Shown here: positions 1 to 6,562 of the stretch, in pieces
Position numbering within the stretch: the first letter of the stretch is position 1
Layout of the letters: each line of letters opens with the position of its first letter
NCBI GenBank assembly: GCA_029259795.1
Contig: JAJDEM010000246.1
Span: 1-32,273 of the forward strand
Direction of reading: 5' to 3'
From: Planctomycetota bacterium
GTDB lineage: Bacteria; Planctomycetota; PLA2; JAEUHO01
DNA length: 32,273 bases
The notes under the pieces: generated by a model
Databases searched by the model: none
What the model was told of the DNA's origin: nothing
Seen by the model: only the letters and a program-made list of their open reading frames with translations
Program-made: the position numbers and the translations under genes

Positions 1-2
1 GC

Positions 3-1511
3 GAGCCGGCCCCGCGCGAGCCGGCCCCGAGCGAGCCGGCGCCTGCTGCGGGTGAGCCCGAGGACCCGTGGTCGACAGGCACGAGCACGCCGCAGCCCAG
101 TGAGCCGCAGCCCGCCGAGCCCCTGCCCGCCGAGCCCCTGCCCGTCGAGCCGCCGACCGAAGCGCCGCCGACCGAGCCTGCCCCCGTCGCCGGGGAGGCC
201 GAAGATCCGTGGCTGCCCGGCGCCCAGCCCGGGACGAAGCCTCCGAGCCCGCCCGTTCGCCCGCCTGCAGGCAACAAGCCGGTCGAGACGCCGCCGGCAG
301 CCCCCGCCGGCGAACCCGAGGATCCGTGGCTGCCTGGCGGTGCCGGCACGGCACCCGCCGCAGAGAAGCCCACGCCCCCCCGGGAGCAGCCGGAGCCTTC
401 CGGCGAACCCGAGGACCCCTGGTTGCCGGGCGGTGCCGGCGCGGCACCCGCCGCTGGCGCGGGGACCACGACCGAGGCCCCGCCGACCGAAGGCGAGTAC
501 GTCTCCTCGGACAAGGCGCGGCGTGCCATGGAGCAGGTCACCCGCCTGCTCGATCGGCCGGGCGCCAAGGATGTGCACGGCTACCCCGACGTCATCGTGC
601 GCGCGGACGATGCCGGCATGGCGTTGACGCCCGGCTCGAAGCCCGCCCTGCTCGTGTTCTACGACGACGGTGTGCGAGCCTCCGATCTCCAGGCCGCCCA
701 GCTGCTGCCGATGATCGTGCGCCTGCGCAAGAGCATCGACTTCGTGCCGCTTGATCGCGGGACGGGCGCCAAGCGCACGCGCGGTGGGGACGAGCTCGCG
801 CTGCGCTATCTCGACCACGTACCGACCGTCGTCGTCCTCGACGCCCAGCGCAAGGTGCGCCTGACGCGCTCGGGTCGCGTCGACGCGTCGCTCGTCGAGA
901 AGGCGATTCGCGAGGCGTTGGCTGCGCCGGCCCAGCCGGATCCCGCGCCTGCGGGCACGAACCCGGCCGCGCATCCCATCCCGGCCTCGCCCGGCGAGAC
1001 GGATCCCGTGGATCCGTTCGAAGGGCCTGAGGGCGCGAAGCCCGCCGGCGCGACGGCCGAGGAGCGCCGTGGCACGACGTTCACGCCGCCGAGCAGCTAC
1101 ACGGCACGTACGCACGCGGAGCGCCTCCGCAGCGGCCCCGGTGATTCAGCTGTTCCGGGCTACCCGCCCGAGCTGCTGCCCTCGGCGCCGGCAGCGCGCG
1201 TCCTCGGGACAAGCACCAAGCCGTGTGTGATCGTGTTCTACGACAACGCCTCCAAGGCGTCTGACCTCCAGGCGGCGGCGTACCTCGAGTTGCTCGTGCG
1301 TCGCAAGGGCGAGATCGACCTCGTGCTCGTGGATGTCGGTACCCAGGCCCGTTGGGACGCCGACCAGAAGCGCGTCGTCCGGACGTACTACAACTTCTAC
1401 GTCCCGACCACGGTCGTGCTTACGCCGAGCCGCACGCCGGTGAAGTCCTGGTACTCGCGCGTCGAGGCCTCGGCATTGGACGCGGCGATCAGCCAAGCGC
1501 TCGCACGCTAG
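3..1511 (+). CDS. Secreted-type repeat protein with two CxxC-less thioredoxin-fold domains (5' end cut off)
   Basis: The reading frame is open from base 3, so the listed ORF start at 423 is internal and the true start lies upstream of the window. The first ~150 codons are a Pro/Ala/Glu-rich linker holding four spaced PEDPW-type motifs. Two similar domains follow. The first runs from about 'KPALLVFYDDG' to 'VEKAIREALA', the second from 'KPCVIVFYDNA' to 'AISQALAR'. Both have the order expected of a thioredoxin fold: a beta strand, the helix 'ASDLQAA', a second strand, then a 'VPT-VVVL' strand where thioredoxins have the cis-proline loop. In both, the WCGPC position reads as a Cys-free segment, so oxidoreductase activity is unlikely and a binding or scaffold role is more plausible. 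A second Pro/Ala/Gly linker separates the domains. Its stop overlaps the stop of the convergent sigma gene in a CTAG. The thioredoxin-like call is by eye and the function is unknown. Confidence 0.72.
   Translation, partial: EPAPREPAPSEPAPAAGEPEDPWSTGTSTPQPSEPQPAEPLPAEPLPVEPPTEAPPTEPAPVAGEAEDPWLPGAQPGTKPPSPPVRPPAGNKPVETPPAAPAGEPEDPWLPGGAGTAPAAEKPTPPREQPEPSGEPEDPWLPGGAGAAPAAGAGTTTEAPPTEGEYVSSDKARRAMEQVTRLLDRPGAKDVHGYPDVIVRADDAGMALTPGSKPALLVFYDDGVRASDLQAAQLLPMIVRLRKSIDFVPLDRGTGAKRTRGGDELALRYLDHVPTVVVLDAQRKVRLTRSGRVDASLVEKAIREALAAPAQPDPAPAGTNPAAHPIPASPGETDPVDPFEGPEGAKPAGATAEERRGTTFTPPSSYTARTHAERLRSGPGDSAVPGYPPELLPSAPAARVLGTSTKPCVIVFYDNASKASDLQAAAYLELLVRRKGEIDLVLVDVGTQARWDADQKRVVRTYYNFYVPTTVVLTPSRTPVKSWYSRVEASALDAAISQALAR
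51..431 (+). repeat. Four spaced PEDPW(L)PG coding motifs
   Basis: The sequence G-E-(P/A)-E-D-P-W followed by LPG or a variant is encoded four times. The Trp codons end near 71, 212, 329 and 422, so the spacing shrinks (141, 117 and 93 bp). The intervening sequence is Pro/Ala-rich and not itself conserved. This looks like a short linear motif embedded in a disordered linker rather than a folded repeat. Confidence 0.7.
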
Positions 1512-2134
1512 CTCTCCTGGTCGATCGTCTCCGGTAGGAACGCCCGCAGGTGCGGGACACGCTTGGCGAGCCGCTGCTTCGCACGGTGGAGGAACTGGCC
1601 GACGCTCTCCGGGTTCACCCCGAGGGCCTCGCCGATGCTGCGGTAGTCCATGCCCTCGAGATACTTCATCGTGAGGAGTCGGCGGTCGCGCTCGTCCAAC
1701 TCATGCAGCGCCTCGCGCAGGGTGCGGATGGCGTCCATGCGTTCCTGGTCCTCGATGGCGCGCGACGGCCCGAGCGTGCCATCGGGCTCCGCGATCCGGG
1801 TTGCATCCTCGAGGTCGTGGGGGAGGCGGTTCCGGCGCCGCAAGTGCCGCAAGACCTCCGTGCGGCAGATGACCCCGAGGTACGTCGAGAGTCGGTACGT
1901 CGAGTCGTAGCGCTTGAGCAGGATCCGCTCGCGACGCACCAGCGCGAGGAAGACCTCGCCCGCAATCTCATCGACGTCGGCGTCGGGAGCGCGTCCGGTC
2001 CGACGCCCCAGCATCCGACGCGCGAGGGCGGTGATGAGGGGGCCGAAGCGATCGACGAATGTCTCCCACGCAGCGCGGTCCCCGTCCGCGCAGCGCGCGA
2101 CCAAAGCGGCCTCTTCTTGGTTGGGGGTCAACAT
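1508..2134 (-). CDS. ECF-type RNA polymerase sigma factor
   Basis: This 208-residue protein starts MLTPNQEEAAL. I prefer that ATG over the 377-residue ORF start in the track, because the extra N-terminus only shadows the upstream gene in another frame. Region 2 is seen as 'DGDRAAWETFVDRFGPLI', then 'DEIAGEVFLALVRRE', then 'STYLGVICRTEVLRHLRRR' (about residues 17-100). Region 4 is 'LHELDERDRRLLTMKYLEGMDYRSIGEALGVNPESVGQFLHRAK' (about 143-188), a helix-turn-helix typical of -35 recognition. It should redirect RNA polymerase to a small regulon. It lies 17 bp downstream of the secreted toroid protein on the same strand and is probably co-transcribed with it. No anti-sigma gene is adjacent, and no good Shine-Dalgarno is visible before the ATG. 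Confidence 0.88.
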   Translation of the reverse strand: MLTPNQEEAALVARCADGDRAAWETFVDRFGPLITALARRMLGRRTGRAPDADVDEIAGEVFLALVRRERILLKRYDSTYRLSTYLGVICRTEVLRHLRRRNRLPHDLEDATRIAEPDGTLGPSRAIEDQERMDAIRTLREALHELDERDRRLLTMKYLEGMDYRSIGEALGVNPESVGQFLHRAKQRLAKRVPHLRAFLPETIDQES

Positions 2135-2151
2135 GGTGGGGCGGGGGACTT

Positions 2152-3450
2152 CTACTTGGCGGGGGGCGTGACCACGGGCGGGGGCATGGGCTTCATCGGT
2201 CGCGTCGCCTTCTTCAGGAACAGGATGGCCCACGCGGTGTCGAGTACGGCGCTCGCCTTGTACTCCTTGCCGCCGAGCATGCCGGTGTTCCAGCTGCCGT
2301 CGCCGCCTTGGCGACCGACCAGATAGCGCGCGCCTTCCAGGTACCAGTCGTGCGCGCCGATCAGGGTGCGGCTTCCGTAGATGGCCGCGCGCTCCAGACC
2401 GTAGAGGTAGTAGAAGTGCCACGGCGGCGCGGCACGACCGGGGTTGCGTTCGACGGTGAAGTTCACGTCGAGCCACGCGAAGCCGTCTTGCACGGCGCGC
2501 TTGACCCGGTTCTCGAGCTTGCGGTTGTAGATGGGCAGGCGCTTCGGCTGGGTGAGGGCGTCGTGGCAGATGGCCAGGGAGGCGATGCCCGCCGTCGTCA
2601 TGCTGCCGGTGGCGCCCGGCGCGCTCGCCATGTACCCCCACCCCCGGGCGCGGTCACCGCCGTCGATCTTGTAGATCGAATCGCCCTTCTTCTCGCCGCC
2701 GAGGGTGCGCAGCACTTTCGGGCCGTCTTGCTCCTGCAAGATCAGTAGGCGATCGATGACGCGCTTGAATACGCGACCGGGGACGACGCCGCCGCACTCG
2801 CGAGCTGCACGCAGGCCCAGCAGGGCGTACTGCGTGTTCGACATGTCTTCGCGGGGCTTGGGGTAGCCGAACCCGCCGGCGTCTTCCTGGGTGTTCACCA
2901 AGAACATGGCCATGTCCTTGATCCACTCGAGCACCTCGCGGGGCAGGCTGCAGGGGTTGCGCTTCGCCTCCTTGGTGATGGTGTGGCGCTTCTTGCGCCC
3001 TCCGGCCTTGGCCTTGGACCGGTAGTACTGGGTGGCGAACATCAGGAGCGTCCCGGTGTCGTAGGTGGTCCGGCTGCCCGCAGCCCCGCGGTCCTTGTCT
3101 TGGCCGCGGCAGTAGGCCATGGCGGCGTCGACATGCTTGTCGCCCTGCTTGTCGCCGGCGGCCAGCAGGGCGAGCCCGCCAAGCGCCGTGGTGCCGACCG
3201 TGTAGTGGCGGTCGCTGCCGTGGTGCACGCCCCCGATGAGGCCATTTTGCTTCTGCTCGGAGCGCAGGTACACAGCCCCCTTCTCGATGGCCTTGTCGAT
3301 GGCCTTCTGAAGGGCGCGGTCGGGCACCCCCGGCGTGCCCTTGGGGGCCGCGAGCCCCTCCGGGGGGCTGCCAAGGAAGGCGAGGGCGAGGAGGGCCCAC
3401 AGGAGCCGCCCGCAGGGGCGACCGCGGGTGGGTCGGGATCGTTTGTGCAT
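2152..3450 (-). CDS. Secreted prenyltransferase/squalene-cyclase-like repeat protein
   Basis: The 432-residue protein opens with a signal peptide: Arg/Lys-rich n-region, 'LLWALLALAFLG', likely cut near 'GLAA'. The mature part is a run of helical repeats of the alpha/alpha-toroid type shared by prenyltransferase beta subunits and squalene-hopene cyclases. Examples are 'TVGTTALGGLALLAAG', 'NTQYALLGLRAARE', 'MTTAGIASLAICHDAL' and a C-terminal QW-like pair 'GGDGSWNTG' and 'LDTAWAILFLKKA'. I do not see the DxDD acid motif of squalene-hopene cyclases, so a cyclase reaction should not be assumed. Secreted proteins of this type are known from planctomycetes with no settled function. The start is supported by GAAGGG about 6 bp upstream. 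It heads a two-gene unit with the downstream sigma factor, which suggests the sigma may respond to, or control, this protein. Confidence 0.72.
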   Translation of the reverse strand: MHKRSRPTRGRPCGRLLWALLALAFLGSPPEGLAAPKGTPGVPDRALQKAIDKAIEKGAVYLRSEQKQNGLIGGVHHGSDRHYTVGTTALGGLALLAAGDKQGDKHVDAAMAYCRGQDKDRGAAGSRTTYDTGTLLMFATQYYRSKAKAGGRKKRHTITKEAKRNPCSLPREVLEWIKDMAMFLVNTQEDAGGFGYPKPREDMSNTQYALLGLRAARECGGVVPGRVFKRVIDRLLILQEQDGPKVLRTLGGEKKGDSIYKIDGGDRARGWGYMASAPGATGSMTTAGIASLAICHDALTQPKRLPIYNRKLENRVKRAVQDGFAWLDVNFTVERNPGRAAPPWHFYYLYGLERAAIYGSRTLIGAHDWYLEGARYLVGRQGGDGSWNTGMLGGKEYKASAVLDTAWAILFLKKATRPMKPMPPPVVTPPAK

Positions 3451-3680
3451 GCGTACCCTTCTCGCCGAGTGCCGGGCTGAATTCTACCCCTGGAAAACCG
3501 TCTGTGGTCGAGGTCCGGCGCCAACAGCGGCCGCGCCCCGGCGTAGAGGGGTAGGGCCGACCTGGAATCAGGCCCCCTGCCCTTCGCTTGGCCTGACAAT
3601 AGGCTCACCCACAGCCCGATCCGCCACCACCCGCCCCTTCCGATGATTCCCGTACCGCGCCTGGAGAGCCGACCCCACCG
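3451..3680. promoter_or_regulatory. Divergent promoter region between toroid gene and ECF sigma operon
   Basis: These 230 bp separate two divergently transcribed units and hold no plausible gene. On the minus strand TAGAAT (plus coordinates 3481-3486) matches a -10 box at five of six positions. It lies about 30 bp before the toroid start codon, but no convincing -35 sits at the right spacing. The plus-strand side has no clear consensus. GGAG near 3663-3666 is rather far (about 14 bp) from the sigma ATG. Confidence 0.35.
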
Positions 3681-4424
3681 ATGAGCGCCGCCTCGACCCC
3701 GACCCCGGCCGTTGTGTACGGCCCCGCCGTCGAGCCGGCCGCAGGGACGCGGCCGCTGGCGCCGCGTGCGCTGAGCCTGCCGATGAAGCGGCACCGGCGA
3801 GGCGATGCCGAGGCGCGCCGCACGCGTCAGGCCGCCGACCGGGTCCTCGTCGATGGCATCCTGCGGGGTGACGAGGACGCCTTCCGAGGGCTTGTCGAGC
3901 GCTATCAGCGCCCGCTCTTCTGGGTCGCCAACGACATCCTCCTCGATGCCGACGAGGCGCGGGATGTGGTCCAGGAGACCTTCATCCGCGTGCACGCGGC
4001 CATCGAACGCTACGACCGCAGCCGGGATCTCATGAACTGGCTGTTCCGGATTGCCCGCAACCTCGCGATCGACCACTACCGCCGCCGGCGTCGTCGCGCG
4101 CTGCCCGTCGAAGATGTCGCCCAGGTCGTCGGCGGTGCCGACGAGCGCTCCGGGGCCGCGTCGGCGCTCGAGGGCACAGACCACGCGCCGTCGGCCGACT
4201 TGCCGGACCAGGTCGCCGCGGTCCTGGCCTTGCTGCCTGTGGACTACCGCCTCGCGCTCACGCTGCGCGAGTTCCACGGACTCGCGCCCCGCGAGATTGC
4301 CCGCGTCACGGACTGCAGCTACCCGACGGCGCGCTGGCGCCTGCACCGCGCGCGTGCATTGTTCCGCAAGGCCTGGGAGGAGCGCTATGGCGCCGCCCCG
4401 GTCTTCGAGGGGGGCTCCGCATGA
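3681..4424 (+). CDS. ECF-type RNA polymerase sigma factor (RpoE-like)
   Basis: The 247-residue protein carries sigma region 2 at about residues 58-135 ('ILRGDEDAFRGLVERYQRPL', 'DEARDVVQETFIRVHAAIERY', 'NWLFRIARNLAIDHYRRRRR'). Region 4 is at about 178-232 ('ALLPVDYRLALTLREFHGLAPREIA', then 'YPTARWRLHRARALFRKAW'). The first ~52 residues are a low-complexity extension not needed for an ECF sigma. Met35 (ATG at 3783) is a possible alternative start, and neither start has a strong ribosome binding site. The stop overlaps the next ATG in ATGA, so the pair is translationally coupled. Coupling to a single-pass membrane protein is the classic sigma/anti-sigma arrangement. The PDZ protein that follows suggests the signal is extracytoplasmic. 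Confidence 0.9.
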   Translation: MSAASTPTPAVVYGPAVEPAAGTRPLAPRALSLPMKRHRRGDAEARRTRQAADRVLVDGILRGDEDAFRGLVERYQRPLFWVANDILLDADEARDVVQETFIRVHAAIERYDRSRDLMNWLFRIARNLAIDHYRRRRRRALPVEDVAQVVGGADERSGAASALEGTDHAPSADLPDQVAAVLALLPVDYRLALTLREFHGLAPREIARVTDCSYPTARWRLHRARALFRKAWEERYGAAPVFEGGSA

Positions 4425-5167
4425 GTGCGCCGCTGCCGCTTTGCGAAGCGCTCCGCGCGGCCGAGGCCGCGCTGGATGACCTCACCCGGGAGCGCCTGGC
4501 GCATCCCGAGCGAGAGGTCCATGAGGCCGAGGCGCGCGTACGCCGGGCGATGGCGACGCTGGGCGAGGCCGCACCGCAGCCGCTGAGTGCTGAGCTTCAG
4601 GCCCGCCTCGACACGCTGCTGGCGCGGCATGCCCTGCACGCACGGGCCGTCCCGGGGCGGGTCCTCGAGGGGCTGTTCGAGGCGGTGCAGGCGGGAGCTG
4701 GGGCCGATCGCTGGGGCCGGGCCGGCATGAGCGGTGCGTTCCTCGATGCCCCCCGCAGCCTGGGCCGCTGGCGGGCCTTGGCAGCGGCGGCCTGTGTGCT
4801 GTTGTTCGCTGGTGGCGGCCTCCTGAGCCAAGCGCGGGTCTCGTTCGACGAACCGCCCGGAGTGCAGCCGCTGCAGGATCCCCGCGATGAGCTCCTTCCG
4901 CGCCTCGACGCCCCAGCGGTCAGCGCTGCGAGCGCGCGTCGGGCACTCGAGCCGGTCGGGGACGCGGTGCCTGTGGGTCATGCGCCCGCGCGCAGGGACG
5001 GCCGGGGCGCCCCGCGTCGCGGCGTCGTCTCGTTTCACATCCTGGGTTCGGGCGGTGTCGCCGGTCGGATCTCCATCGACGAGGTCCGGGTCCTGGACGC
5101 GGCCGCGCGGCGCCTGCGCGTGCCGGGCCCGGTCCGGGTATCCGTCGATGACGATGAGACGAACTGA
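4421..5167 (+). CDS. Putative membrane-anchored anti-sigma factor
   Basis: The 248-residue protein has one clear transmembrane segment at about residues 117-135 ('WRALAAAACVLLFAGGGLL'). The first ~115 residues are predicted cytoplasmic and helical ('HPEREVHEAEARVRRAMATL', 'ELQARLDTLLARHAL'), and ~110 residues lie outside. That topology, plus the ATGA overlap with the ECF sigma gene, makes it the likely anti-sigma factor. I see no zinc-binding HxxxCxxC signature, so it would not be a standard ZAS-type anti-sigma. The family call therefore rests mainly on context. The outer part ends in a small predicted beta region ('GVVSFHILGSGGVAGRISIDEVRVLD'). Confidence 0.6.
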   Translation: MSAPLPLCEALRAAEAALDDLTRERLAHPEREVHEAEARVRRAMATLGEAAPQPLSAELQARLDTLLARHALHARAVPGRVLEGLFEAVQAGAGADRWGRAGMSGAFLDAPRSLGRWRALAAAACVLLFAGGGLLSQARVSFDEPPGVQPLQDPRDELLPRLDAPAVSAASARRALEPVGDAVPVGHAPARRDGRGAPRRGVVSFHILGSGGVAGRISIDEVRVLDAAARRLRVPGPVRVSVDDDETN

Positions 5168-5171
5168 TCCG

Positions 5172-6383
5172 ATGCCGGCCGTGCGTGCCGCGGCAGACTG
5201 CGCGTCCGGGCGGGCTGCCTGGGGCTTGCTCGTGGCGCTGGCCCTGACCGCGCCTTCGGCGTACGCCGAGGACGAGCCGAAGCCGGCCCCGCTGGTGCCC
5301 GCGAACGCGACCCCCGTCGCCCCGGCGACCCCGGCCGAGACAACGGCAGAGGCCGGCGCGAGCGCCGCCGAGCTGGCCGTGGCGCGCGCCGCCCGTCCCT
5401 CGGTGGCGCGGGTCCGCCTGCGCGACCCGCGCTTTGGCGATCGAACGATGACCCGGCACGCGGTCGTCGTGCGTCGCGACGGCCTGTTCCTCATGGCCGG
5501 GCCCCCGCCTGGGCGGGCGGGCACAATCACGCTGGTACTGCACGACGGCCGCCAACTCCGGGCGCGGCAGCTGGGCCACGATGCCGAGACCGCGCTCACG
5601 CTGCTTCGGGTTGCGACGACCAATCTGCCCGCGTTGCGCGGCGCGGCGGGGACGCCGCAGGCGGCGGGCTCGACGAAGACGCCGCGAGCCCCAGCGGCCA
5701 AGCCCGCGCCGCTTGGCCTGCCCGCCTTGGGCAGCCGGCTGGTCATGGTCACGGGGGATGATGCCGTCGCGGTGGGTCCCGTGCGTGCCCACGGCCGGAT
5801 CGGCTCGCTGCGCGACCCCGACCGGCGGATCGTGATTCGTACGACGGGTCTCGTCGGGGTGGCGCTGGCAGCGGTCGACACCGATGCCGGCGCGCCCTTG
5901 CTCGATGGGGCCGGTCGGCTGGCCGGTCTGCTCGTGGGGCGGAGAGCCACGATCGCGCCCGCCCCCGGCGAGCGTCCTGCGGCCCAGGGCCTGAAGGTCC
6001 GACCGCGTCCCGTCGAGGCCGTCATCGTGCCAGCTGAAGTGGTGCGGCTAATCTGGCCCCTCCTCGAGGAGCACGGCCGCGTGCCGCGCGCGGGGCTGGG
6101 GATCAAGACCCAGGCGCTGGACGAGAGCCTCCGCGCGCATCTCGGTCTGAAGTCCGGCGGCCACGTGATTCGGAGCCTCGAGCCTGGGGGCGCGGCGGCG
6201 CGCCAGGGCCTTCGCCGTCACGATGTGATCGTCTCCGTGGGGGGGCGCAAGGCTCCGCCCGGAACGAGCCTGCATGACCTCTTGCTGCCCTTCCGCCCTC
6301 GAGAGACGGTAGCCCTCGGCGTCACCCGTGGCGGCGCCTCGAAGCAGGTCTCCGTCGTTCTGGGCGAGCGCAGCCGCCGCTAG
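5172..6383 (+). CDS. HtrA/DegS-like PDZ pseudoprotease, exported
   Basis: This 403-residue protein has a signal peptide ('WGLLVALALTAPSAYA', cut near residue 32), an Ala/Pro linker to about 66, a trypsin-like HtrA-type domain (about 70-295) and a C-terminal PDZ domain (about 305-398, 'AGLGIKTQALDESLRAHL', 'GGAAARQGLRRHDVIVSVGG'). By-eye alignment to DegP/DegS keeps the frame motifs but loses all three catalytic residues. 'DGYVLTNNH' becomes 'DGLFLMAGP' (His to Pro111). 'DPRSDIAL' becomes 'DAETALTL' (Asp to Ala141). 'GNSGGPL' becomes 'TDAGAPL' (Ser to Ala239). It should therefore bind peptides, not cleave them. I chose the ATG at 5172; an in-frame ATG at 5154 would overlap the upstream stop and add six residues. 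It follows sigma and anti-sigma immediately and is probably in the same operon. Confidence 0.75.
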   Translation: MPAVRAAADCASGRAAWGLLVALALTAPSAYAEDEPKPAPLVPANATPVAPATPAETTAEAGASAAELAVARAARPSVARVRLRDPRFGDRTMTRHAVVVRRDGLFLMAGPPPGRAGTITLVLHDGRQLRARQLGHDAETALTLLRVATTNLPALRGAAGTPQAAGSTKTPRAPAAKPAPLGLPALGSRLVMVTGDDAVAVGPVRAHGRIGSLRDPDRRIVIRTTGLVGVALAAVDTDAGAPLLDGAGRLAGLLVGRRATIAPAPGERPAAQGLKVRPRPVEAVIVPAEVVRLIWPLLEEHGRVPRAGLGIKTQALDESLRAHLGLKSGGHVIRSLEPGGAAARQGLRRHDVIVSVGGRKAPPGTSLHDLLLPFRPRETVALGVTRGGASKQVSVVLGERSRR

Positions 6384-6562
6384 GCCAGCCCCCGCCAGGG
6401 CAGGCCCGAATTCCGCTGTCCGGTCGCAGCGCCGGGGGGCGTATATCCGAGTGGCACGGAGACCAGGCTGGGCAAGGACGCTCCGGTCGGTCGTAACTCA
6501 AGAAATGACAGGTCGTTACGGTCGAACCTCGTCGTAGATGACCCGCGCTTCAGGGCACACGC
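6384..6562 (+). promoter_or_regulatory. 179-bp intergenic gap with an inverted repeat
   Basis: No gene is visible. CGTAAC (6492-6497) and GTTACG (6515-6520) form an inverted repeat with a 17-bp spacer, in the least GC-rich part of the gap. This could be an operator or weak promoter area for the downstream membrane protein. AGGG about 8 bp before the 6563 ATG is a modest ribosome binding site. No rho-independent terminator is seen. Confidence 0.3.

Noticed and set aside
2135-2641. Upstream extension of the minus-strand sigma factor ORF
   Set aside because: It overlaps the toroid gene in another frame with no conserved content, and sigma region 2 starts just after the ATG at 2134.
4887-5171. 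Upstream extension of the PDZ protein ORF
   Set aside because: It overlaps the anti-sigma gene in another frame. The signal peptide begins after ATG 5154 or 5172.
4385-6106. 573-residue minus-strand ORF
   Set aside because: It is antisense to the anti-sigma and pseudoprotease genes. Its Arg/Ser/Pro-rich translation is typical of a GC shadow frame.
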